Below are positions 6,696 to 13,169 of a stretch of 17,691 nucleotides of DNA, one piece after another (the stretch's first letter is position 1; each line of letters opens with the position of its first letter). This stretch comes from Candidatus Micrarchaeaceae archaeon (GTDB lineage Archaea > Micrarchaeota > Micrarchaeia > Micrarchaeales > Micrarchaeaceae): assembly GCA_027310535.1 (NCBI GenBank), contig DAIDAQ010000057.1, positions 1 to 17,691 on the forward strand, written 5' to 3'. The notes below the pieces were generated by a model that worked only from the letters and a program-made list of their open reading frames with translations, was not told where the DNA came from and did not search any database. Both the position numbers and the translations under genes were made by a program.

Positions 6696-7940
6696 TTGGT
6701 AGTTTTGGGTACCGGGGCAGACGCCCTAAATAGCAAGGGGATGATAGAGAGCGTACGAAAAGGCTCTCCTCTTTATCTAGCACTCTCTCAAATGCAAGCG
6801 ATGTACAATGCAGCTGGCTCAAGAGAGGGCGAAGTAAACAGGAAGATATTGACAGCGTTGAGCATGAACGGTCGCATTTCTGTCCCGCATCTCGAGAGAA
6901 TAATGGGGATAGACGGCGTTGACACGCACGCCAGAATAAAGAAGCTCGAAAATGAGCTAGGGATAAAGTACACTGCCGTCATAGATCTTGGAAAGCTTGG
7001 ACTTGATGAGTACCTGGCTTTCATCAGGTTCACTGACAGGATGCCTGGACCCGACGAGATAAAGGTGGATTTGCAGAACTCGCCATACGTGCAGTGCGCG
7101 ATGGCAACCACAGGCAGCTTTGACCTGCTTGTTTACTTCCTTGTGGAAAAGTGCATGTCGAGCGCCGCGGCGATCAACGCGCTCAGGAACAGCATTTTCA
7201 AGGAGTACAACACGAGCTGGCGCGTCACGCCTTTCTACAAATCGTTCGGTCATATACCTCTAAGGGATAGATTTTTCGACAGCATCATAAAGAAAAGGAT
7301 ATGGCATAGGGAAAACGGCCGTGCGGAAAAGAAGCCTTGGAGTCTGGCATACAGGGAGTATGCCGTTCTGCGCGAGCTCTGCATTGACGGTAACACAGAG
7401 TTCAACAGCATAGACGACAAATATGGGTTTGACAGGGGTAGGTCACAATACACCTACCATCAACTAAAGAGCGACGGCATCATAGGGAGGATTACGATCG
7501 ACATGCGTGCCTTACCGGTAAGGCACAGCCTAATAACCAGAGTGGAGAAGCTGAACCTGCATGGCGCCGCCATGCTGCCGAGGGCGCTCTTATCGCAGCT
7601 CTCTGACAACACAGGGATTACCGACAGGTATTCGCTTATTGGGGAGATACATGCACCTGACGGCGTGCTGGTTGTAGCGCCAATAATCAGCGGCGGCGAG
7701 GCCGCAATCAGGAGCGCGCTGAACGATATAAACGGGACCAGGTCCGATACGTCAATAGCTACGTCAGCCATCGTCGGTTGTATCTGCATGAGGAGATTCG
7801 ATGCGGCGCATCTGGGCATGCACCTAGGCTGCGGGGCCAAAATGGCAAAGGGCGTCATAAGTTATGATACCTCCAAAAAGGAGGACGGGAAAAGGCGCGA
7901 CATACGCGGGATAGAAAAGGAGGACTCCATAGACGCATAA
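6696..7940 (+). CDS. Large Lrp/AsnC-like regulator with two DNA-binding segments
   Basis: About 414 aa, against roughly 150 for ordinary Lrp/AsnC proteins. Residues 46-92 are a winged helix of AsnC type (EVNRKILTALSMNGR, HARIKKLENELGI), followed by a RAM-like part (100-185) with TTGSFDLLVYF. A second winged-helix-like segment (217-270, AVLRELCIDG, YTYHQLKSDGIIGRI) starts another half, whose C-terminal region is less clear. The TTG at 6696 lies about 29 bases past a TATA box and would be leaderless; the ATG at 6741 (MIESVRKG) is the conservative alternative. Likely a transcription factor, perhaps autoregulated through the repeats upstream and interacting with the divergent single-domain RAM protein. 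Confidence 0.7.
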   Translation: MVVLGTGADALNSKGMIESVRKGSPLYLALSQMQAMYNAAGSREGEVNRKILTALSMNGRISVPHLERIMGIDGVDTHARIKKLENELGIKYTAVIDLGKLGLDEYLAFIRFTDRMPGPDEIKVDLQNSPYVQCAMATTGSFDLLVYFLVEKCMSSAAAINALRNSIFKEYNTSWRVTPFYKSFGHIPLRDRFFDSIIKKRIWHRENGRAEKKPWSLAYREYAVLRELCIDGNTEFNSIDDKYGFDRGRSQYTYHQLKSDGIIGRITIDMRALPVRHSLITRVEKLNLHGAAMLPRALLSQLSDNTGITDRYSLIGEIHAPDGVLVVAPIISGGEAAIRSALNDINGTRSDTSIATSAIVGCICMRRFDAAHLGMHLGCGAKMAKGVISYDTSKKEDGKRRDIRGIEKEDSIDA

Positions 7941-7972
7941 TGCATAGGGGCGGCAACCAGGTGCAGGATGTA

Positions 7973-8791
7973 TTACAGAGCGGGTTCGTATGATAGAATT
8001 ATACGCTGCTCTATTTGCGACCCCCCTGTATAGGCAGTCCTTATTGTTATCTGGAAAGACGGATCGGATGTTGAAATCCAGATGTCCAGCTTGGCAAGTA
8101 GGTTTACATTCTTGTTACCCGGTGTGTTGAAGACACCAGCAAGCGTGCCGCCTACCGTAGGGGTTATCCCAAACTTCATGTTCCCGTCACCTATTACGAT
8201 TGACTCTGACGCCTCAATGAATGCAGTGGTTTTGGCACGGTACGACAAAAATAGGCCTCCCTGCACCGCCCCAATCTGCCCTGCATACTGCAGATTGAAG
8301 CCAAGGCTGAAGATATCAGTAGGCCTGACTGCCTCATTTGGATTGAAGTGCCAGTAGTATGCACCGCTGCTAAAGCTAAGCGAGTCTTCCATCCACTTTT
8401 TCTGCTCTGGTTTATATCTTACAGAGCCGCCAACATAGCCCCACGGTGAGTTTGATGTATAGATGTACGTTGACTTTGTGCCAGCTTCCCTTACAAACTC
8501 TCCTTCAAACGTTGCTATCCTACCGGCGACCTTGCCGCCGAACGTACTCCCATTACTCATGAAGTTCCCTGCTGGGGAGTCTAATTGCGTGTTCATGTCC
8601 ACAGCAAAATCAACACCGGTCTGCGCCCTTGCAGGTATGGCAAGCACGGCTGCAACCAAAGGCACAAAAGCCGCCTTGCGGGCCATGCTTCTGAGCTTGC
8701 CTAACAGCTCCTTTCTGCCGTCGTGTGCATGGCGGCTCCCTTCCTCGTTGCCTATCTCCCTATCCTTTGCGTGGTCAATTTCCCTAGGCAT
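7973..8791 (-). CDS. Exported beta-strand-rich, barrel-like protein A (272 aa)
   Basis: The ATG at 8791 (GTG at 8800 possible) opens a charged 38-residue segment, then a hydrophobic core (40-53) and a signal-peptidase-like site ARA|Q at 56. The mature part has no cysteine and many alternating strands with glycine turns and aromatic residues, such as SLGFNLQYAGQIG, GGLFLSYRAKT and RIILSYEPAL at the C-terminus, as in outer-membrane beta-barrels. There is no recognised family. A second protein of this kind lies at 10234, with a peptidase gene between. A beta-sandwich adhesin or a surface-layer component is the main alternative. TATA at 8859-8865 implies a leader of about 44 bases. Confidence 0.65.
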   Translation of the reverse strand: MPREIDHAKDREIGNEEGSRHAHDGRKELLGKLRSMARKAAFVPLVAAVLAIPARAQTGVDFAVDMNTQLDSPAGNFMSNGSTFGGKVAGRIATFEGEFVREAGTKSTYIYTSNSPWGYVGGSVRYKPEQKKWMEDSLSFSSGAYYWHFNPNEAVRPTDIFSLGFNLQYAGQIGAVQGGLFLSYRAKTTAFIEASESIVIGDGNMKFGITPTVGGTLAGVFNTPGNKNVNLLAKLDIWISTSDPSFQITIRTAYTGGSQIEQRIILSYEPAL

Positions 8792-8858
8792 TCTGCTCAC
8801 TCAACAATATTCCTTGCATTTCAGATTCTTATGCTTTTCCAGAGGACTGACATCTCTC

Positions 8859-8865
8859 TTATAAA
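8859..8865 (-). promoter_or_regulatory. Possible TATA box of barrel-like protein A
   Basis: Minus strand GTTTATAAG. Transcription would start near 8835, about 44 bases before the ATG at 8791. Confidence 0.45.
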
Positions 8866-8948
8866 CACGCGGAAGGTAATGGCGCGTCTGCCTTTCCGGA
8901 TGCTGCTACGGAGGTCTTGAGGAGAGAGGTAACGTTCCCACCATATTA

Positions 8949-9161
8949 TCAGTTAGGATAAATAGACCTTTTCCATTCAGATTTCTCTGCGAGCCGGCAC
9001 GCACCTACTATCGCGTATTGTACGCCTATTCCAAAATAGATAATGATGACGCTTTCGCAAAAAAACAAATAATGAACTACCTCACCCATGAAATGACTTC
9101 CATATTCTATGACGTTTCGGAGGCACTGTAGTAAGAGCCATGTGTAAAATGGTACATTCAT
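8949..9161 (-). CDS. Possible small membrane protein (70 aa)
   Basis: An ORF in the 411-base gap between divergent genes, with ATG at 9161. One strongly hydrophobic stretch near the middle (FFCESVIIIYFGIGVQYAIV) could cross the membrane, with a charged C-terminus (EKSEWKR). No promoter at the right distance and no Shine-Dalgarno site are seen, and codon use is poor. It may be chance. Nothing else is seen in 8866-9170. Confidence 0.25.
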   Translation of the reverse strand: MNVPFYTWLLLQCLRNVIEYGSHFMGEVVHYLFFCESVIIIYFGIGVQYAIVGACRLAEKSEWKRSIYPN

Positions 9162-9171
9162 GCGGCAGTAT

Positions 9172-9180
9172 GTATTTTTA
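9172..9180 (+). promoter_or_regulatory. TATA box of the G1 peptidase gene
   Basis: GTATTTTTA, centred 27 bases before the ATG at 9203, so the mRNA is probably leaderless. Confidence 0.55.
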
Positions 9181-9202
9181 AGCAAGCAAAAAAATTACAA
9201 GC

Positions 9203-10141
9203 ATGGTCGCTGTAAACCATACATTAAAATCCAGTGCTGAGGAAGTGCAGCCCAGGGCCCTTTCAAAGGTGTTGAGAAGAACCGAAAAGGTTATGATAGG
9301 TATTGCAGTCACGGCAATAATGGCCTTCTCTGCAGGCGGCATGGCAACCAAATGCGAAAGGGGGGAGGGAGCCGTCAAAAAGGCAATAGATACGCTTATG
9401 GTTAAATTGAGAGACACCTCAGATGCTGCGCACAATAATCCGGTTGCCGCAGGGTACATTGTGGAAACCAAGGCATCCGAAAAGACCAAAGTGACTGCGG
9501 TAAGCGGCTCATGGATTGTCAATGACGTGCCTTACACAAACGGCGCCCCATTCCTCTCCGCGCAACTCGTTGGGGTAGGGGGTGGCTCCCTGTTCATACC
9601 AGAGGATACAACAATAATACAGGCGGGCAGCTTTTCGGCGCTGCTTTCAGGAAATAGGTACTTCGCCCTGTGGTACGGGATGTACCCTAATAAACAAGTG
9701 ATTGTTGATACGGGAGTGAGTGCTGGCGACGTGATAAATGCAGGCATACACCTTATAGACAGCACAACTGGCACATGGTTCATCAACCTGCAGAATGTCA
9801 CGAAAAAGAGGGCTGTCTCATTCATAGAGGACTACAGGTCTTCAAGGCGCTGTGCTGAGTTTGTATATCAGATCGCGCCAATGGCAGGCGGCAACGGCAA
9901 GATAACTTATGCCGATTTTGGCGAAGCAGACTTCGGCCCAGCCTATACAGGCGCATATTACAACATCATGGTAATAAACGGCATTGCCAAACGGCTTGGC
10001 AGTCTGCGCGCTATACCGGTGGTGATGTCCACAGGGAAAGAGGGGGGTGTAGTGGCAACTCCTGTAGGGATAGAGGCGGACAGCTCAAGCTTCAGGGTGG
10101 TCTTGATAAAGCACATGCCCAATAGCGAGCTTGGTAGGTAA
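9203..10141 (+). CDS. Glutamic endopeptidase of family G1 (eqolisin), membrane-targeted
   Basis: 312 aa. After a 28-residue charged segment and a hydrophobic signal or anchor (30-48), residues 84-245 follow the eqolisin pattern: GSWIV (102-106), SAQLVGVGG (119-127), IIQAGS with the predicted catalytic Gln140, YFALWYGMYP (153-162), TWFINLQNVT (191-200), AEF with the predicted catalytic Glu219, and ADFG (237-240). Both members of the Gln/Glu catalytic pair known from fungal eqolisins are present. These enzymes act at acid pH, so this one would work outside the cell of an acidophile. The C-terminal 60 residues continue past the core. It is flanked by two exported beta-rich proteins that could be substrates or partners. 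ATG chosen from TATA spacing. Confidence 0.85.
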   Translation: MVAVNHTLKSSAEEVQPRALSKVLRRTEKVMIGIAVTAIMAFSAGGMATKCERGEGAVKKAIDTLMVKLRDTSDAAHNNPVAAGYIVETKASEKTKVTAVSGSWIVNDVPYTNGAPFLSAQLVGVGGGSLFIPEDTTIIQAGSFSALLSGNRYFALWYGMYPNKQVIVDTGVSAGDVINAGIHLIDSTTGTWFINLQNVTKKRAVSFIEDYRSSRRCAEFVYQIAPMAGGNGKITYADFGEADFGPAYTGAYYNIMVINGIAKRLGSLRAIPVVMSTGKEGGVVATPVGIEADSSSFRVVLIKHMPNSELGR

Positions 10142-10193
10142 GGTGCCAGTAGCTTGTGGCAGTGGTTAGGCTATTGGCGAACCCTATAGAAAT

Positions 10194-10203
10194 TAATATA
10201 TAC
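10194..10203 (+). promoter_or_regulatory. TATA box of barrel-like protein B
   Basis: TAATATATAC is centred about 35 bases before the ATG at 10234, giving a leader of a few bases. An in-frame GTG at 10225 would make it leaderless. Confidence 0.5.
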
Positions 10204-10233
10204 CACAACCAATGGAGTAAAAACGTGCATTAC

Positions 10234-11067
10234 ATGGCAACTAATTTAAGAGAGGCTGTGGAGGAACAAAAGGGCCAAAAACAGGGATGCCAGCAGATAT
10301 GCAGCATGCTCAGGAGGGTATCAATAGCCGGGGCATTCCTGCTTGCATCGGCGATAGCAACGAAGGCGCAGGAACTTGTAAGTGTATCGGCCTCAATGGA
10401 GTCTAACTTTGTCTCATCATCCGGGGTCACCTTCGTTGGGGGCATCTCTGGCGGTGCGAAGCTAGGCCTGAACCCCGGGAGGTATTTCACGATCTCTGCG
10501 AGGGGCAACTACGATATCGGTAATAGGTTCGGCGGCGGCTTCTGGAAAGAACAGGATCTCGGCGCTGCCGCACACGGCACGATAGACTTAAACAGCAGAG
10601 GCGTGATAAATGGAGAGGCCAGCATCCAGATCTGGCAGTTCGTGCAGAACAAGGCATTCAACAGCAACACATATGTTTTGGGCAGCGAGTTGAATTACGG
10701 GCTGGGCAAGTTTGAGGCAAAACTTGACTTCTTCCATGCCATATGGGACAATGCAAGGGACGGGAGGCTTTACAGCAGGTTCCTAAGGAACGACAAATCA
10801 GCAGCCAACTTGCACATTTCAAAAGAGATCAGTTTGCTTCGACAAATGGGAAATGGGGGGCCCACTATGGTGCCAAACATCGGCATAGGCTATAGCAGCA
10901 ACCTGTTCGGCAAGGGCTACAACGGTGTCTATTTCAACTTTGGGGGGGATATGATAGCCAATCTTGGGGGAACGGAGTTTAGGATAAAGCTTAACGAACA
11001 GCTTACCCCTTACAGGCTCGGCAAGCGGGCCGGATTCCTGAACCTTGGTCTTGAAATCAAGAGGTAG
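10234..11067 (+). CDS. Exported beta-strand-rich, barrel-like protein B (277 aa)
   Basis: It begins with a hydrophilic segment rich in Q, K and E, then SMLRRVS, a hydrophobic core (30-42) and a signal-peptidase-like site TKA|Q at 45. The mature part lacks cysteine and alternates polar and apolar residues with glycine turns: YFTISARGNYDIG, TYVLGSELNYGLG, KFEAKLDFFHAIW, YNGVYFNFGGDMI, and a final LNLGLEIKR. The build is like protein A at 7973-8791 (similar length, same signal layout, AxAQ or KAQ cleavage site), although clear sequence identity is not visible. Function could be pore, adhesin or surface layer. A longer ORF from GTG 10156 begins upstream of the TATA box and is rejected as start. 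Confidence 0.65.
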   Translation: MATNLREAVEEQKGQKQGCQQICSMLRRVSIAGAFLLASAIATKAQELVSVSASMESNFVSSSGVTFVGGISGGAKLGLNPGRYFTISARGNYDIGNRFGGGFWKEQDLGAAAHGTIDLNSRGVINGEASIQIWQFVQNKAFNSNTYVLGSELNYGLGKFEAKLDFFHAIWDNARDGRLYSRFLRNDKSAANLHISKEISLLRQMGNGGPTMVPNIGIGYSSNLFGKGYNGVYFNFGGDMIANLGGTEFRIKLNEQLTPYRLGKRAGFLNLGLEIKR

Positions 11068-11222
11068 GATCTCATATCTCTGTATGCTCTATCGTCCAGC
11101 AATATGACTTTGCCCAGCTCCATGGACCCATAGAGCCATCACTGCACACGATCGCGGAATGGACGGCACTTGTGAGACCTGAACCACTAGACCCCCTATA
11201 CGGGTCATTGCTCCTGGAACCA

Positions 11223-11234
11223 ATTGTTTACAAT
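11223..11234. promoter_or_regulatory. Palindrome ATTGTTTACAAT, operator copy 1
   Basis: A 5-bp inverted repeat ATTGT/ACAAT with a 2-base spacer. The same half-sites recur 90 bases downstream, next to a TATA box, which points to a regulator binding site. The region 11068-11222 holds no gene I can support. Confidence 0.55.
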
Positions 11235-11312
11235 ATGTTGACGTGATTCGCGAACCACTGCAAAATTAGTGTTAACTGCTACTACTTTTCAGTAGTTATT
11301 GGACAAAGCCCG

Positions 11313-11324
11313 ATTGTACACAAT
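11313..11324. promoter_or_regulatory. Palindrome ATTGTACACAAT, operator copy 2
   Basis: Extended to GATTGT-AC-ACAATC it is a 6-bp inverted repeat. It abuts the TATA-like CTTTAAATA (11324-11332), so a bound protein would block or recruit the transcription factors TBP and TFB. A hairpin-capable ACTACT-TTTC-AGTAGT lies just upstream (11281-11296). Confidence 0.6.
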
Positions 11325-11365
11325 CTTTAAATACTTATTTTAGTTAGTATTAGCAGAGTGAAAAG

Positions 11366-11479
11366 ATGCAGGGCCTGTTAAGGATATGGAAACCTGATTT
11401 TATCATGGACAGCCACTGCATCAATGGGATCAACGCCAAGTTTCTGATGCTGACGTACGTTGTTGATTCGGCCGCATAA
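11366..11479 (+). CDS. Possible 37-aa ORF controlled by the palindromic operator
   Basis: The ATG at 11366 is preceded by GTGAAAAG and lies about 38 bases after the TATA-like CTTTAAATA, so it would be the first ORF on that transcript. The product begins MQGLLRIWKPDF and ends VVDSAA, with no membrane segment and one cysteine. It ends 38 bases before the winged-helix gene. It may be a genuine microprotein, a leader peptide, or the remnant of a longer gene cut short. Confidence 0.35.
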   Translation: MQGLLRIWKPDFIMDSHCINGINAKFLMLTYVVDSAA

Positions 11480-11516
11480 ATTTCCTTTAAGATTTTTGGT
11501 GGTTTATGTGGGTCGA

Positions 11517-11834
11517 ATGCTAGATACTAGAGAAGATAAGCTTCTTCAGAGAGAGAGGCTGATACTGCTCGAGATAGGGGATGACAGGATAGACAGCGCG
11601 TCTGCCTTCGTGGATTACATGCACGAGGTCTACAGCTTCTCAAAGAGCTCGGTATGGTACAATCTGAACAGGCTGAAGTGCAAGGGGCTGCTGGACTTTG
11701 CTTCGCGCGCAGAGCCGGGTAAGCTTCTCGAGCTGACTGAGAGCGGTCGTGGCTACCTTTCCGGCGGCGTGCTCGAAAAGAGAGAGCTGTTAGGCAGGTA
11801 CAGCTACGCAAACCTCATGACGCTGAATGGGTAG
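11517..11834 (+). CDS. Small winged-helix transcriptional regulator (105 aa)
   Basis: The middle of the protein has a helix-turn-helix reading SKSSVWYNLNRLKCKGLL, followed by a wing with KLLELTESGRGYL, the layout of PadR/MarR-like archaeal winged-helix proteins. It has no effector domain, only a short C-terminal helix. The ATG at 11517 is chosen because TTTAAGA at 11485-11491 is about 28 bases upstream; the longer frame from 11460 starts before that TATA box. It is a natural candidate to bind the two ATTGTnnACAAT palindromes upstream (autoregulation). This link is inferred. Confidence 0.7.
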   Translation: MLDTREDKLLQRERLILLEIGDDRIDSASAFVDYMHEVYSFSKSSVWYNLNRLKCKGLLDFASRAEPGKLLELTESGRGYLSGGVLEKRELLGRYSYANLMTLNG

Positions 11835-11865
11835 GGTTTGACCGGGTGAGGTGATGGTAGGGTTG

Positions 11866-12201
11866 TTACAGACCCTTAAGAGAGGATGCATTTTCTCTCT
11901 TTAGTAGGCGTAGCTTTGCTGCTGCACCGCCTCTCCTACTGTAGCTTCCTACCGAGCCATTGCTTTTTATGACCCTGTGGCATGGGATCACCACCGGTAG
12001 AGGATTTGCAGCAAGCGCGTTGCCTACGGCCCTGTATGCCTTTGGCTTCCCTATCCTCTTCGCTATCTCTTTATATGTAGCTGTCTTGCCTTTTGGTATT
12101 GATGAGGTTGCCACCAACACCAACTTCTGGAAATCAGTAAGCCCATACTTGGAAAGAAGGGCCTCTATTCTTTGCTGCATATGTGTTTTTTTAGGCATCA
12201 T
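11866..12201 (-). CDS. ogt: Methylated-DNA--protein-cysteine methyltransferase (Ogt/MGMT)
   Basis: Suicide DNA repair of O6-alkylguanine by transfer of the alkyl group to an active-site cysteine. The 111 aa correspond to the C-terminal DNA-binding and catalytic domain only. The IPCHRVI motif gives the nucleophile Cys74; TATYKEIA holds the conserved Tyr43, and YRAVGNALAANP contains the helix-turn-helix Arg57 that flips the base. Because Cys is present, it is an active methyltransferase and not an alkyltransferase-like protein with Trp at that position. The start is one of two adjacent ATGs (12201 or 12198). It lies head to head with the aminotransferase gene and converges on the winged-helix gene. 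Confidence 0.92.
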   Translation of the reverse strand: MMPKKTHMQQRIEALLSKYGLTDFQKLVLVATSSIPKGKTATYKEIAKRIGKPKAYRAVGNALAANPLPVVIPCHRVIKSNGSVGSYSRRGGAAAKLRLLKRENASSLKGL

Positions 12202-12240
12202 TTTTTATTTGTTCCTTGCGAATTTAGTGCAGTGCATTGC

Positions 12241-13152
12241 ATGTCATTGGGAAGACGGAAAGTCTGGCTTGATTCAAAGATGGTAGGCTACGAGAAGGCC
12301 AAGGTGCCAGTTCTTACCCATTCCATGCAGTACGGATCAGGGATCTTCGAGGGGATAAGGTCTTACAGGACTGGCAAAGGCACGGCAGTTTTCAGGCTGC
12401 AGGACCATATCAAGAGGTTTCTCAACAGCGCAAAGATTTACTCTATGAGGCTCGGTTACAACCAAAATGAGATAGAGGGGGCGGTCAAAGCCGTGGTAAG
12501 GGCTAACGGGCTCGGCGATTCGTACATAAGGCCGTTCGCCTTCTACAACGACGACAATATAGGGTTATTCACGTACAAGAAAAAGATAAGCGTCTTTGTC
12601 GCCGCAGTGCCGTTCGGCGCGTATTTCGGAAGCGCAAGGGAGACCGGGCTGAAGTGCAAGGTTTCATCATGGCACAGGATAAACTCGGAGATAGTTCCGG
12701 TAGAAGCGAAGTGCAGCAGCAACTACGCCAATTCGATACTTGCGACAACCGAAGCCCGGATATCGGGCTTTGACGAGGCAATACTGACGTCTGTAGACGG
12801 GGACATAGCAGAGGGCCCTGCTGAAAACATATTCATAGTGAAGGACGGCGCGCTCATAACCCCTAACATAGATTCCGACATACTTGTAGGCATAACAAGG
12901 GATTCTGTCATAAAGATGGCAGAAATGGAGGGAATAGAGGTAGAGCAGAGGCCGGTAAAGCGGGACGAGCTCTACAGCGCAGATGAGGTGTTCTTCACAG
13001 GCACCGCGGCGGAGATCACCCCGGTAACTAGGGTTGACAACGTAAAGATAAGCAGGGGCCCTGGAAAGATAACTAAGGCGCTTGCGGTGCAGTACAGCAG
13101 CATAGTGCATGGCAAGGTGCCTGAGTTCGGCGGATGGCTCACTTATGTTTAG
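12241..13152 (+). CDS. ilvE: Branched-chain amino acid aminotransferase
   Basis: Class IV PLP-dependent aminotransferase that interconverts branched-chain 2-oxo acids and Val/Leu/Ile with glutamate. Recognisable are HSMQYGSGIFEGIRSY (27-42), the catalytic Lys157 in VEAKCSSNYANS, EGPAENIF (191-198) and TGTAAEITPV (253-262). The 303-aa length fits the family. The ATG at 12241 is chosen because the product then starts with the usual short strand before VWLDSKMVGYEKAKV; the frame is open further upstream but that part overlaps the ogt start. truD follows after 17 bases. A D-amino-acid or 4-amino-4-deoxychorismate enzyme is less likely given EGPAEN and the length. Confidence 0.93.
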   Translation: MSLGRRKVWLDSKMVGYEKAKVPVLTHSMQYGSGIFEGIRSYRTGKGTAVFRLQDHIKRFLNSAKIYSMRLGYNQNEIEGAVKAVVRANGLGDSYIRPFAFYNDDNIGLFTYKKKISVFVAAVPFGAYFGSARETGLKCKVSSWHRINSEIVPVEAKCSSNYANSILATTEARISGFDEAILTSVDGDIAEGPAENIFIVKDGALITPNIDSDILVGITRDSVIKMAEMEGIEVEQRPVKRDELYSADEVFFTGTAAEITPVTRVDNVKISRGPGKITKALAVQYSSIVHGKVPEFGGWLTYV

Positions 13153-13169
13153 TCGTTTGAACTGATGCA

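Noticed and set aside
10156..10233. N-terminal extension of barrel-like protein B
   Set aside because: The GTG at 10156 lies upstream of the TATA box at 10194-10203, so it would not be on the transcript.
10300..10340. Twin-arginine (Tat) signal in protein B (MLRRVS)
   Set aside because: The residues after RR do not fit the usual hydrophobic pattern, and the AxA site with a short core fits Sec as well; not decidable.
11150..11215. tRNA-like segment on the minus strand with a D-arm-like GTCTAGTGGTTC and a 5-bp stem with 7-base loop (GACCC/GGGTC)
   Set aside because: No matching acceptor ends, no T loop of TTCRANN type, and the stem-loop lacks the T before an anticodon. Could be an eroded tRNA, but not supportable.
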